Notes: generated by a model not told the origin, from the sequence alone. A DNA stretch of 64,000 bases from Petaurus breviceps papuanus (GCA_028583685.1 JAMXIF010001253.1:71664989-71728988); one strand, 5' to 3'; counted from the first letter of the stretch, positions 23,596-34,250 are shown. A program made the numbers and translations.

Positions 23596-23654
23596 CTCAA
23601 CATCTATTAGTTTTAGTGGGGAAATTTAAGGCATGTTCTTGTGCCCCTTACTAA

Positions 23655-24430
23655 AGTAATCCTTTCAATATATCACAAGGATCATACATTATCCCTAGGG
23701 AGGATTTATACCAGGAATTCAGGGTTGGTTAAACATTAGGAAAATTATCAGCATAATTGAGCATATCAATAACAAAAGCAACAGAAATCATATGTTTATC
23801 TCAATAGGTGCTGAAAAAGCTTTTGACAAAAATACAGCACTCATTCCTACACTAGAGAGCATAGAAGTAAATGAAGCTTACCTTAAAATAAGTTATCTAA
23901 TTATCTAAAATCATCAGCAAGCATTGTCTATAATAAGGATAAGCTAGAAGCCTTTCCAATAAGATCAGGGATGAAGTGACAATGCTCATTACCACCACTA
24001 TTAGTCAATGTTGTACTAGAAATGCTAGCTATTGGGGTGGCTAGGTGGCGCAGTGAATGGAGAACCAGCCCTGGATTCAGGAGGACCTGAGTTCAAATCC
24101 TATCTCAGACCCTTAAAACACACACACACACACACACACACTAGCCGTGTGACCTTGGGCAAGTCGATTAACTCCAATTGCCCTCCAAAAAGAAAAAGAA
24201 ATGCTAGCTATAAGTATGAGAAGAAAAAGAAATCAAAGGAATTAGACTAGGCAATGAGGAAACAAAACTATCACTTTTTGCAGATGATCTGATGGTATCC
24301 TTAGAGAATCAACTAAAAAACTATTTGAAATAATTAACAAATTTAGCAAAGTTGTGTGTGTGTATATAAAATTACTCCTTAAAGTAAAAGTCTATAAATT
24401 CAATATCTGTACATTGAGGGATAGGCATGT
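23655..24430 (+). mobile_element. L1 LINE, RT domain, split by a SINE
   Basis: Encodes the L1 RT palm: 'tttataccaggaattcaggg' (F-I-P-G), 'tctcaataggtgctgaaaaa' (motif A, here S-I-G-A-E-K-A-F-D where D-A-E-K-A-F-D is usual), 'agaagcctttccaataagat', and an intact F-A-D-D box at 24277-24288. Frames are broken, so it is dead; the FADD box survives by chance or relative youth. Confidence 0.88.
24033..24196 (+). mobile_element. Marsupial tRNA-derived SINE with an expanded (CA)n
   Basis: 'ggggtggctaggtggcgcag' head, 'ccaattgccctccaaaaaga' tail. Perfect 15-base duplication AGAAATGCTAGCTAT (24018-24032, 24197-24211). The CA-rich middle has grown into a pure run at 24118-24142. Confidence 0.95.
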
Positions 24431-24529
24431 GGTCTTTATATTAATTAATTTATTTTTTAGTACATTTAATAAAAATATTTATTTATTAAAATAAAATTTA
24501 AAGGAATTTTCTTTATCCTCCTTTTGCCC

Positions 24530-24760
24530 CCTTGACTAATTTCCTTTCAAGGCCATGGTTCTTCCTTCACCTCTGGCTTCCACCTTCACCTGATCTGCTT
24601 TGTATCCTTCAACTGCATTAACTGCCTTTTAAAGGTTACCTAGGTATGTGGCCAATTGTTGTTCATCTAAAGTCAACTTCACTTTCTGTTTCAATCAGGA
24701 AATCAAACTGCTTTGGTGATTGATCCCCTTTAAACTCAACAATAATTTCATCTCTAAAGT
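24530..24760 (-). repeat. Unidentified direct repeat, copy A
   Basis: 'gatctgctttgtatccttca', 'ccttttaaaggttacctagg', 'gttgttcatctaaagtcaac'. About 180 bases align with copy B at 25850-26035 in the same orientation. On the minus strand it carries coding-like but interrupted peptides (for example L-D-E-Q-Q-L-A-T-Y-L-G-N-L). Not a family I recognise; could be part of a retropseudogene or an old element. Confidence 0.5.
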
Positions 24761-24924
24761 TTTCAGTTGTTAAAAACAAATGAAAATTCACCTAGAGAAG
24801 GGAATATCAAATGTGCTAGGGATATAGAGACATTGTGGTTTCTCAGCATACCACTTATTCCATCTCAGTGGAAACAATGCCCGTTCTGTGAATCAGGAAT
24901 AGTTTTGGAAAGTTCCTCTGTGTG

Positions 24925-25018
24925 TGTGAGTGTGTTAGTGTATATATGTGTGTGTAGGTTAATACAGTATAAAGTTACTGTATTTATATATATTTATATT
25001 ATATATATTATATATTTT
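24925..25018. repeat. TG/TA-rich low-complexity tract
   Basis: 'gtgtgtgtgagtgtgttagt' followed by 'tatatatatttatattatat'. Confidence 0.85.
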
Positions 25019-25019
25019 T

Positions 25020-25440
25020 GATGGGACTAAAAATATTTACAGATTAAATATATTAATATAAATTGATTATGAACTCTATAATTATTTCTCTAACCATTTA
25101 GTGTATCTGTAATCATTTTACTCTTACTTTGATTTCTTAAACCATGCTAACTCAAAGACACATAATATTTTCTTACTCTATCTCAAAATTCAATGGCATT
25201 TATTAAGTTTGTGGAGCCTTACTCCCTTTCTGGGTTACTGTCCCAGACAGTGGCTATTACCACAAGTTGAAAGAGTGTCCTATATGTATGCATTTCTAAA
25301 ACTATGGTTCATGAGCCCCTACCAGTGTTCTTCCTTTTAATTGTCAGCTAGATAATAAAATTAGCTCATATCAAAGGCATTTGTGGAGATGGAATTGTAA
25401 GAACAGTAGTTACAAAACATCCTTCCCTATAATCCTGGGG
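25020..25440. other. AT-rich single-copy spacer
   Basis: No recognised repeat or motif between the two direct repeats. Confidence 0.35.
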
Positions 25441-25850
25441 TACACTCTTCCACAAATGCACATTGCATCTGTGGGAAGAGCAAACGCAACCTTACCATGG
25501 CAGTGAGATGCACATTGTCAAGGCAATTCATGACTCCAAAGCCACAGAGCCTTGATGTCTTTTCTTGTTTCATGGAGTCTTTTCTGCAGCTTAACTCTTC
25601 ATTGTTGAGGCTGGCTCTCCCTTGAATACATAAATGTCTCTCTTCTCTGCTACTAAAGCTCCCACTCCTTGAAGCAGCTTGAATACTGCTGTGTCTATGT
25701 TTGTCTGTAAAGAGTGTCTATGTTCCCTCAACCATACTTCAAACTCTAACTTACTTTCTGACTGCTGTATGAGCTCTCCTTCTGGGTAAGTGTTTCCACT
25801 GCTAGATATTATGGCCAGTGGAGAGGGAGGACAAAAGGGAGAAACCTCTC
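25440..25850 (-). other. Coding-like stretch of unknown origin
   Basis: On the minus strand a frame of roughly 70 codons (about 25835-25620) reads as plausible protein, including L-E-F-E-V-W-L-R-E-H-R and A-V-F-K-L-L-Q-G-V-G-A-L. It then runs into stops. It lies directly downstream (minus sense) of copy B. No family recognised and no splice sites assigned. It may be a decayed retropseudogene or chance. Confidence 0.3.
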
Positions 25851-26035
25851 CTTTGCCCCCAATACTAAATTTATTTCAGGGTCATGTTTCTTCTTCCAAT
25901 TCTGGCTCCCACCCTGGCCTGATCTGCTTTGTGTCTTTCAACTGCATTGCCTTTTAAAGGTTACCTAGGTATGTGGTCAAATGTTGTTCATCTAAAGTTA
26001 TCTTCACTTTCTATTTCAGTCAGGAAAAGGTATCC
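25850..26035 (-). repeat. Unidentified direct repeat, copy B
   Basis: 'gatctgctttgtgtctttca', 'ccttttaaaggttacctagg', 'gttgttcatctaaagttatc'. Partner of copy A, about 1.3 kb to its right in the same orientation, with roughly 80% identity by eye. Confidence 0.5.
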
Positions 26036-26149
26036 ACACTGCATAAAGCAATCATTAAGTATTTACCACCTTGTTAAAACATTAATTACCTCATCATTTG
26101 GGAATGTATTCACTCAGTGAGTATGTAAAACCAAATCTTTCTCCCTTCT

Positions 26150-26384
26150 TAGGCATGTGCTGGTAAATATTTAATAAGCAGCTCTCTGAAAATGCATGAC
26201 ACACTTTTAAGTTTTGTCTGCCTTGTAACATTTTTGCCATCACTTTCTTAAGTCCAGGTCATTAACAAAACAATAAATCAAACCATGATTTGTAGCATTT
26301 GCTGATTTCTAAGGAGTAAATGCTCATACTGAAAATTTAAATCGGTTCTCATAACCAATTTGAACTGGCCCCAGCACACCCCAG
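26150..26384. mobile_element. Ancient hAT MITE (MER102/103-like)
   Basis: Inverted ends 'aggcatgtgctgg' and 'ccagcacacccca'. The middle 'caataaatcaaaccatgatt' and 'tgctcatactgaaaatttaa' is shared with copies near 30521, 40600 and 58060. Old DNA transposon, non-coding. Confidence 0.8.
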
Positions 26385-26399
26385 CTACCCACTCCCACC

Positions 26400-27785
26400 C
26401 CCTTAAACATGACATTCAGTAGCAGCTGTGTTCTGGGTACTGGAAATACAGAAGTAGAACCAAAAGTAGACCCTGCCTTTAGGGGGATATAGAATGTACA
26501 AATACTGGTAAATACAACATAATTTGAGGAAGGTGGTAGCACCAAATAGAGGAATCACAGAAGGCTTTCCAAAGAAGGTAGTACTTGTGTTAATGCTTGA
26601 AGGAAGCTAAGGATTGTAAACGGCAGAGCTAATGTGATGATGTGTTTCAGAAATTGGGTAGCTTTTGTAAAAGCACGGAGGCAAGAGATGGAATTCTGAG
26701 GTTAGAGAAAAGCAATTAGGCCAATTCAACTGGAATATAGATTACAGGGGGTGGGGAAGGAGAATAATGTATAATAAGGCAGAAAAGGTAGCCTAGAACC
26801 AGATAGTGAAGTTTCTAAAATATCAAGGCAGGAAGTTTGTAATTTAACTTAGAGGCAATAGGGAGCCACTAAGAGTCTTAGTCTTAAACTGGAGATTATA
26901 ATTGCCAGACCATTACTTTAGGAAGATGATTTTGACAGATATATGGAGCATGAAATTGAGAATGCAAAGACTAAAAGGAACTAGGGTGATTTCTAAGTAT
27001 AGATAGAAGGATGTGGAGGTGAAAGATGTAGAAATAAGACTTGACAATTTAGTGGATATGAGAAGCTATAAGGAAGGATGATTTAATTTTCAAACCTGGG
27101 CAATTAGAAGAATGGTGGTGCCTTCGATAAAAAATGAGAGATTAGGAGGAGGAACAAATTTTTGAAGAAAATGTGAATTTGTTTTGGAAATGTAGAGATG
27201 GAACTGTGGAAAATTCATGTGCCAATGTCAATCGGGCCACGGGCGATGTGAGACTGAATATCAGAAGAGAGATTAAGGTTGGACTTGTCAAGATATTAGG
27301 AGACACCCTGTTTTCCAGAGCTGAGGAGCAGCAAGCAAGCCATACCCTGGGCTTAGGATAACAACAGTCCTTTGCACTCATCCCCTGGATGATCTCAGCC
27401 ACAGTAAAATTCCAGAATTGTGCTGAGCCCTGCTTCCAATCAAGCTTGTCACGTTGTTGCTGTTACCCCTCATTGTCAGGGTCACAGCTCACTGTATAGC
27501 CAAAGGCATAAGTATGGAGATCTGCCTACACTGAAGCAGGATATCCCCCACGAGGGGTGGGGCTCCAGCACGGCTCTTTGCTTGCAAGAGCCATTTCCCA
27601 TACTTTGAAATTAAACTTTTGTTTCATCTCCTGTCTCTAGCCTGCTTTGTTCAGCTCCGGTCACACTCACAGTTTAGAGGCCAGTTCCGTCTGGGTTGAC
27701 TGACCTATAGGTTTAGGAGCACGGAGATTATAATTGAACTAATGGGAACTGATGAGATCACCAACAATTCCCAACTAGGGTGTTT
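26400..27785 (-). mobile_element. L2 LINE 3' half, antisense, split by an LTR-like insert
   Basis: Pieces 26400-27281 and 27705-27785. Reverse strand of L2: 'cttgaaggaagctaaggatt', 'gcacggaggcaagagatgga', 'aggcaatagggagccactaa', 'ggaagatgattttgaca', 'ggtggtgccttcgataaaaa'. Continues after the insert at 'aactgatgagatcacca'. Confidence 0.85.
27282..27704 (+). mobile_element. LTR-like insertion in L2
   Basis: Splits the antisense L2. It ends in an LTR-like 3' part with 'tttgaaattaaacttttgtt' (poly-A-signal-like, about 27605) followed by a pyrimidine-rich 'catctcctgtctctagcctg'. No viral genes. Solo LTR fossil is the best guess; exact ends not fixed. Confidence 0.5.
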
Positions 27786-27861
27786 TTCTAGTTTCAACCC
27801 TGAACTGCCACTCAGCCAGTTAGGAAAACAAAAGCTAGCATCCTTACTGTTATCCAGGTGT

Positions 27862-28065
27862 AATCCCTAGTGTGGCATAGTAGATAGAAACACTTGACTT
27901 GCAATTAGGAAGATTCGCGTTTGATTCTTGTCCTACTTAATTGGCAGCACAAGTCTAGGCAAGTCATTTAACTTCTTTTGGCCTTCATTTTATGAACCAT
28001 TGCCAGGAGGCTGGGGTCTTGGACTCTCTCCCCACTAAGGTGCGCTCTCAGCTCTGAGTGTAAGC
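27862..28065 (+). mobile_element. MIR SINE
   Basis: 'gtgtggcatagtagatagaa', 'tctaggcaagtcatttaact', 'ttggactctctccccactaa', 'ctctcagctctgag'. Confidence 0.75.
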
Positions 28066-28069
28066 ACAA

Positions 28070-28330
28070 GGACCAGGTTCAGTTCTATGGGGAGATTGAC
28101 TACCCCCCCCCCAAAAAAAATTAAAGCTCTTAAAAAAAAAAAACATTATTTGTCTCTTTACAATCCCACCCAAGAAGTGAATAAGGGGGTTACTTAATTA
28201 TCTCCAGATATCAAACCCTTTCAGCACTGAAACATATATATTCCTGGATTTCCTAGAAGCTTCCAGGGAAACTCTGGCACACGTGCCATCATATGGCTCT
28301 TACAGGCCTAGTCCCATGGGGTATGAAGTC
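28070..28330. other. Spacer with C- and A-rich runs
   Basis: C run then A run at 28105-28121, and A run at 28130-28142. Otherwise unique. Confidence 0.4.
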
Positions 28331-28728
28331 TACTATGTGGGCATAATAAAAGCACCTTCTCTGAAGGGTTATTGTAAGTCTCAAATGGGATAGTATGTGT
28401 AAAGTGCTTTGCCAAGGGCAATATCCTCATATTATTCTCAGTTAGAATTCACTTATCTTTAATTCCTCCCCATTACTGAACAAGGGTTCTTAGTATTCAG
28501 CAGTATTTATTTATTTTTCAATTTTATTTTATTAAATTTGTTTATCTTTTTTTTAGTTTACAACATTCAGTTCCACAATCCTTTGAGTTCCAAATCCGCG
28601 CCCCCCCCCCCACTTGGTGGCATGCAATTCAATATAGAACAGTATTTATTAACACGGTACAATGGAAAATCTGAGAGTGGAAGTCAAGAGACCTTTCTTC
28701 TAATCCTGGCTCTACTTGATGGTCAGTC
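28330..28728. mobile_element. MIR pieces around an L1/HAL1 3' fragment
   Basis: 28330-28445 is a forward MIR 3' part ('gggttattgtaagtctcaaa', 'gtaaagtgctttgccaa'). 28530-28650 is reversed L1 3' UTR ('acaacattcagttccacaat', 'gcaattcaatatagaac'). 28655-28728 is a forward MIR head ('agtggaagtcaagagacctt'). Confidence 0.65.
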
Positions 28729-28729
28729 A

Positions 28730-29135
28730 GCAAATATTTAAGTTCTTACTTTGTGCCAAACACTGTACTAAGCACTGGGAATACAAATACAAGCAAAAAG
28801 AAAGCCAGTCCCGGCCCTGAAGAACTTTACATTCTAATTGGGAGGATAACACTTAAGGAAGCTGAAAATGATGGATGAGATTCAGCAAGAAAGTACTTCT
28901 TGTGATGGCATGATGAAGTCTAGAAGTGTATAGTCTGGTAGGAAACAAAAGAGGTGGCTGACTTGGGTGCCATTTTGAAATGGAAGTTGTAGGAGGAGTC
29001 ATCCCAATCAGAGGGAGGAGCCACAGGGGTTAGAGGGTACTTCCAAGGTATGTGTGCCAGGGCTGCAGTGATCTTCCAGGATGAAGGGGTTTCTGGGGCA
29101 TGATAGAGAAACCCAGAGAAGTACTGGAGCTAGCA
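28730..29135 (-). mobile_element. L2 LINE 3' end, antisense
   Basis: 'gttcttactttgtgccaaac', 'aagcactgggaatacaaata', 'gaagaactttacattctaat'. Then a worn continuation to 29135. Confidence 0.7.
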
Positions 29136-29137
29136 GT

Positions 29138-29400
29138 GAGCTTAGAACCATGTAGTCCAGTAACTTCATTTTTTTTTTTTTTGCTTTTTGGAGGGCAATT
29201 GGGGTTAAGTAACTTGCCCAAGGTCACATGGCTAGTTTTTGTGTTAAGTGTCTGAGGCCGAAATTCAGTCACTTCATTTTACCAGTGAAGAAAGAAAAGC
29301 CCAGACAAATTGACCAAGACCTCACAGATTAGTGGTAGAACTAGAGTCTAAACCCAGGTCCCATGACTCCAAACTCAGCATTCTAAGTTCAGCACCTAGT
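29138..29400 (-). mobile_element. MIR SINE split by a truncated marsupial SINE
   Basis: MIR flanks at 29138-29172 and 29267-29400 ('aagcccagacaaattgacca', 'agtggtagaactagagtcta'). The insert 29173-29266 is the tail half of the tRNA-derived SINE, reversed ('ggcaattggggttaagtaac'). Duplication AGTAACTTCATTTT / AGTCACTTCATTTT. Confidence 0.85.
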
Positions 29401-29404
29401 GCAG

Positions 29405-30515
29405 GACACTGTTCTGCAAGGTGTGGTTAAAACAACTTTACCTAACTTTGAGAACAAACCTCTCTTTCCTGTAACAATGGCAGCCATAAGAGGTTGCAAA
29501 TCTGAACTCTAAAGACATTTGACCTTAATTCCAGTACTGCATATGAATTTTCAATGGCAATGTTGGGGTCCCATAACACTCCAGAGAAAAATTTTAAGAG
29601 TCTGATCATAAGTGAGCAATATCCTCCTACTCATTTCATTCTTATACATTGTACACATTCCCTTTTCTGGGCCTCCCTCAATCCATAACAATGCTGCTCT
29701 CTTTTCCCTTTTTCTTTTTTTTCTTTGCTCAGCTGTTCTCATTGGGGGCAATTCTTTTTCTCTATGATCCTATGATCCTTTGGCACTGTCACAATTTATA
29801 GATCATTCTTAATAAGCATTAACTTGGTAAATGGATGATTGTCACTTGGGAACAACTCTGGAATATTGCAAAACATAAAGCATACCATACAAACATCTGG
29901 GAAACTTGGCAATTGGATGTGGTTTTGAATGAGCCCAAGGCCAAGTCCTTGACAAGGCTTTCTTTCCTTGGAGAATGTTGCTCAGAGAAGATTTACTTGG
30001 GGAGAGGATGAAGCATGTCACTCTTTGTTTCTGGGGAGTCCCTCAGCAGCCTCAATGGAAAGCCGGAGTGATATCCAGAGACCTCTCCCAGTCCCCTTAA
30101 CCTTCCTTCCTGAGCTGCCACTTCATTTGAATCTGTAGAGAGGTGAAGGACAAGGAAGAAAGAACAGCCCGTCAGAAACCATGCAGGAATGACATGTGGT
30201 TGTACACGGTTGTCAATGCTACCAGCTGTTCAGGGTCACCAAGCACCAGCCATGAGCCCTGACACATGGGGGCCACAAAGAACAGAGCTTTGTGTACTAA
30301 GAAGGAGGCTGGAATCTAAGAAGATGAATACTCTAGTCTTCACTGTGAATCCACTTGCTGTGGATGCCTAGGCATAGCACATACCCTCTCCTTAAACCAT
30401 AACATTGCTTAGGTCATCTTCAGCTATGATGCAACAGAAAGTTAAGAGGCATAAAATCCCTGAATCTTAGCAGCCATTTAGGCCAACCTAGACCCACAAC
30501 AGTGATGCTCACTAC
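29405..30515. other. Single-copy block of about 1.1 kb
   Basis: No repeats recognised. 29780-30000 looks possibly constrained ('aataagcattaacttggtaa', 'gcaaaacataaagcatacca'). No open frame beyond 66 codons. Could hold a distal enhancer; unproven. Confidence 0.3.
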
Positions 30516-30520
30516 AGCAT

Positions 30521-30722
30521 ACCCAAGGGTGTGCTGATAAATTTTGACAAATTAGACTCTCAGAAAAAAGGAATGGGCTTGCGACACACTTTAATCTGCA
30601 TCATTCATTTTCTCCCATCACTTTCTTAAGCCTAGACAATCAACAAAACAATAAATCAAGCCCTGATTTTGTAGCATTTGATGATTTCTGAGGTATAAAT
30701 TCTCACACTGTAAATCTAACAA
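30521..30722. mobile_element. Ancient hAT MITE (MER102/103-like)
   Basis: Starts 'caagggtgtgctgataaatt'. Shares 'tcactttcttaagcctagac' and 'acaaaacaataaatcaagcc' with the copy at 26150. The right end is worn. Confidence 0.75.
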
Positions 30723-30734
30723 TTGGTGATTACA

Positions 30735-30985
30735 AGAGGACAGACAGGTGAGAGGTGATAGAACACCAGGCTCAGAGTCAGAAAGACCTGAGTCCCAATT
30801 GAACCTAGTTGGGCACTTAAACTCTGCTTGCCTAAGTTTCCTCATCTGCAAAATGGGGATAATAATAGCACTTACCTCCCAGGGTTGTTGCAAGGACCAA
30901 ATGCGATAATGAATTGTAAAGTTCTTAGCACAGTGCCTGGAACATAGTAAGCACTATAGAAATGTTAGCTATTATTTTTATTTTT
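30735..30985 (+). mobile_element. MIR/THER1 SINE, nearly full length
   Basis: 'gaaagacctgagtcccaatt', 'tttcctcatctgcaaaatgg', 'cccagggttgttgcaaggac', 'cagtgcctggaacatagtaa', ending 'gttagctattatt'. Confidence 0.92.
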
Positions 30986-30989
30986 ATGA

Positions 30990-31738
30990 AGCCAGTTGTA
31001 TCAGGCCGAACACCCAGTCTCTTCTTGAAGACCTCCAATAAGGGGAACCCACTACATCCAGAGATAGCCCATCCTTCTTCCAGACAGCTCTAATGATCAG
31101 AAAGTTTTTCCCGACACTAAATCTCAATTTGCCACTTTGCAGTTTTCTCCCCATTGTACTAATTCTACCTTTCGGGGCCAAATGGAGCAAATGAAATAAC
31201 ACTTTCACATGATATGCCATCAGATACAATCTTTGCTATCGCAGGTTGAACATTCACAAATCCTTTCATTGTTCTTCATGTGATAGGGCCTGAAGACCCT
31301 TTGCCATGTTTGTTAGCCTTCTCTGGAAGTTGTCCAACTTATTGATCAAATGATGCTACCAAGAACTAAATACCCTATTTGGTTGTTGTTTGAATGGGTT
31401 ACAGTATAGTGAGTCAATGGCCTTCATAGCCCTACAAAACTATACCTCTCTTAGTGTAGTCCACAATGAAAGCTTTGTACTTCCATATCATACTGTTGAC
31501 TCATAGGGAGCTTGCTGTCCACTAAAAACCCCAGAACTTTTTCTGTCTGAGATTATATAACCATATCTCCCCATTCTTATACTGTGTTGATTTTCAAAAA
31601 AATTTTTTTTATTTTCAAAAAAATTGATTTTCAAAAATCCAAATATAATTTGCATTTATGTCTATTGAATTTCATCTTATTAGAGTCAGCTCAATGTTCT
31701 AACCTGTCAAGATCTTTTTGAACCCTGAATGTTATCTG
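30990..31738 (-). mobile_element. L3/CR1 LINE, antisense
   Basis: Reverse of CR1/L3: 'ccttcttccagacagctcta', 'caatttgccactttgcagtt', 'catgatatgccatcagatac', 'ctgttgactcatagggagct', 'tgtctattgaatttcatctt', 'aacctgtcaagatctttttg'. Long but worn. Confidence 0.85.
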
Positions 31739-31744
31739 TGAGAC

Positions 31745-31915
31745 AGGAAATATGTTTATGAATCTTAGCTAGGCCACCTAATATCTATGTGACCTTGGGC
31801 AAGCCAATTCAACTTCTAGGAACCTCATTTCTTCACTTGTAAAATGGAAAAAATAATACATGTACTTCTTGGCTTACAACTGTTGTGAAGATTAATAGTA
31901 ATGGAATGTAAAGAT
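31745..31915 (+). mobile_element. MIR SINE
   Basis: 'atgtgaccttgggcaagcca', 'ttcttcacttgtaaaatgga', 'ttgtgaagattaatagtaat'. Confidence 0.85.
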
Positions 31916-31919
31916 CCCC

Positions 31920-33041
31920 CTGTATTGGCTTGGTTTTTGGTTTGATTGTGTTAAAACCCAGAGCTTGTGAATCCCACTTGTGAGATGGACTTGTTGACTT
32001 GTGAAGAGAGAGGGCTGAACTGGGAGGAGCTGGTGATATAAATTTAGAGAGACACAAGAAAAGAGAGAGGCAGAAGAACTTTTTGAAAGTAGAATCTTGG
32101 AGGCAGAGAGAGACTGAGAGGATTGCTGGGGGCCACTTTGAATTGCCCAGGACTTTTGAGAGCTGCCACCCAGAGCTGCCAAGGACTGAGGAGACATGGC
32201 TGTTATGCTGGTACTTTGTCTGTCTGTTTTGATGTTGTTTTGCCAGATTTGTCCACTGGTGAAGGACAGTCCTGTTGTTGCAGAAGTTTTGGAACCTTGT
32301 TGTTGGTTCAGAGCTCCTGAGACTGTTCTGCAGACAGAAAGTGAATTCTGTCCACTGGTGAAGGACAGTGCTGTTGTTGCAGAGGGCTTGGAACCTTGGC
32401 TGTTGGTTCAGAAGCCCTGAAGAAGGATTTTCTTGTTGTATGTTTACAGAAATCCTGGAAGGGGGTTTTGCTAATGTTTTCAGGGGTCCTAGGACTGTTC
32501 TGCAGACAGAGAATGAATTAATGAAGACACTGACAATGTATCTTGTGGCTTTGCTAAGCTTTGTCTCCCGAGGAACAAAGATTGCTGAGAACTTGCCTCT
32601 CCTCAAGATGAAGAAAAGACCTCTCTTTGGGTATTAAATGCTGTGCTTAAGCTTGTTGTAACTCTGGGGTAGATTCAATTGTAATCCAAGGGTGGGGAAC
32701 TTTTGACTTTTTTGTGCTCTGTGATTAAACAAATGAATGTACTTTACTTATGATTGGAAACTAATCTCCATTTGAGAAGAGGGGCTTTGTGATGGACTAA
32801 ATGAATGTACAGCCTAGGGGTGGAATAGTATTTAGAAGAGGGACTTCATGACTGATTAAATGAATGTAATGTCCAGGGGTGGGGTGGTACTTGGAGATTA
32901 TTTAATTACACTTGGTAAATGCTGTATTTTGAATTATGCTATATTTTGATTCTCCCTGTTCTTAATTTTTCACTGAATAAAATGGAGAGCACCTATGCTG
33001 GTATTTTGAACCTTGGGAAGTTGCCTTTGCTTGGCATTACA
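31920..33041 (+). mobile_element. Endogenous retrovirus LTR (family B), long, with tandem units
   Basis: Contains the 'gagcttgtgaatcccactt' start shared with family A (true start may be about 31943) and 'aaaagacctctctttgggta', shared with the LTR at 14560. Ends 'cttggcattaca'. It carries two internal tandem duplications: about 100 bases around 'tgtccactggtgaaggacag' (32249 and 32350) and about 60 bases around 'aaatgaatgta..aggggtgg' (about 32770-32890). No viral genes adjoin. Fossil. Confidence 0.7.
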
Positions 33042-33064
33042 ATCTACTGCTTGATACCTCAGTG

Positions 33065-33275
33065 ACTAAAAAAAATAGGACAGAAAACTGACCTCAGAGA
33101 CCTGGGTTCAAGGCCCACCTCTGGCACCTATTGGCTGTGTGATCCTGGGCAAGTCATTTAACTTCTATGTTCAATAGACAACTCTTCAAGACTGTAAATT
33201 GCAGAACTGATCTGCATTAGAGAGGAAATCCCTTTCCCAGAGCTCCTTACAATGATGAAATCATAGGTCTTGGTA
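33065..33275 (+). mobile_element. THER2-like marsupial SINE
   Basis: 'gacctcagagacctgggttc', 'gatcctgggcaagtcattta', then 'caatagacaactcttcaaga' and 'gaactgatctgcattagaga', the THER2-type 3' half, distinct from MIR. Confidence 0.75.
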
Positions 33276-33495
33276 GAAGAATGAGGAGGAAGAGGGGGAG
33301 GAATATACTGCCTTCAAGGAACTTCCTTTCTCTGAGAGGCCACCTCATCATTCTCCATAGCTTTATTCTCAGTCTTCCAGACTATTTATATCTTCATAGT
33401 AGTTATGTTTCCTCTAGGGGCTTGGCATACCATTCTGCCTGAGACATAACTTCCAAGGATGCTGATTGTGCATCCCATTCCTTTCAAACCATAAG

Positions 33496-33518
33496 TGGGG
33501 GGGTGGGGAGGGGGGGTG
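33496..33518 (+). repeat. G-rich run, possible G-quadruplex
   Basis: Runs of 7, 4 and 6 or more G's separated by single bases (33496-33518). They can be partitioned into four G-tracts. Confidence 0.7.
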
Positions 33519-33822
33519 GATTGTCTAACACTGAAGGTAGAACACAATGATTAAAGCCGTGAGTAAAATATTATCTATTTCTAGGGAAATCTGCAGGAAT
33601 TTCCTCTTTCCCTTTTTTTACGATACCTCTGAGCATCACTTGGGACAGCGTTCATGATACATTCATGTATCATGGAACAGGGGAAGACAACACTTGTAGG
33701 GGAGTGCTGGCCAGGGAGGGCTGTTGCGTATAGGAAGTAAACAGGGATGGTGAGTGATGGCCAGAGGGGGGATGGCTGGCAGGTCCTTTCCAGGAATGGT
33801 GTTGTTGACTTGATTACAGTTT

Positions 33823-33871
<49 letters not shown>

Positions 33872-33881
33872 NNNNNNNNNN

Positions 33882-33931
<50 letters not shown>
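33823..33931. repeat. (TG)n microsatellite with a 10-base assembly gap
   Basis: Pure TG on both sides of ten N's at 33872-33881. The true length is unknown; the N's mark uncertain repeat length. Confidence 0.98.
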
Positions 33932-33933
<2 letters not shown>

Positions 33934-33978
33934 GCCAAAGAGTGACATGGCATGAAAGTGACCAGTGAACTCCATAAT

Positions 33979-34250
33979 GGGTCTAGGGCCAGTTAGATAT
34001 AGAGAACTCTTTAGTCAGGATCCCAGGGTCCCAGGGTAGGAGCTAGATTTGGAGGTAAGGGATGAGGGGCAGTGCCTGGAACAGTGAGGAGGCCTGGCAT
34101 GGAGATACCCAATGTGATAGGTTGGGGTCCAATCAGACATGGAGAACTGTCACTAGTCAGGAGTTCTAATGAAAAAATTAGATTTATGTATGTAAAGTAA
34201 ATTGGAGAGAATTTCCTCACAGGGAGTTCCCTATTCTGATTAAGCCGAAG
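33979..34250. repeat. Local direct repeat followed by a THER2 tail
   Basis: A motif near 33979-34020 ('gggtctagggccagttagat', 'agagaactctttagtcagga') recurs at 34123-34165 ('ggggtccaatcagacatgga', 'gaactgtcactagtcaggag'), about 145 bases on. 34195-34250 carries a THER2-like 'gagaatttcctcacaggga'. Confidence 0.5.

Noticed and set aside
24530-26035. The direct repeat pair as the two LTRs of one short retroviral element
   Set aside because: No TG..CA ends, TATA or poly-A signals were found at the repeat edges, and the flanks show no target duplication. Left as unidentified.
31833-32606. The longest open frame in the window (257 codons, minus strand)
   Set aside because: It lies antisense across an LTR and a MIR. 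Its apparent internal protein repeat simply mirrors the LTR's tandem unit, and it has no domain.
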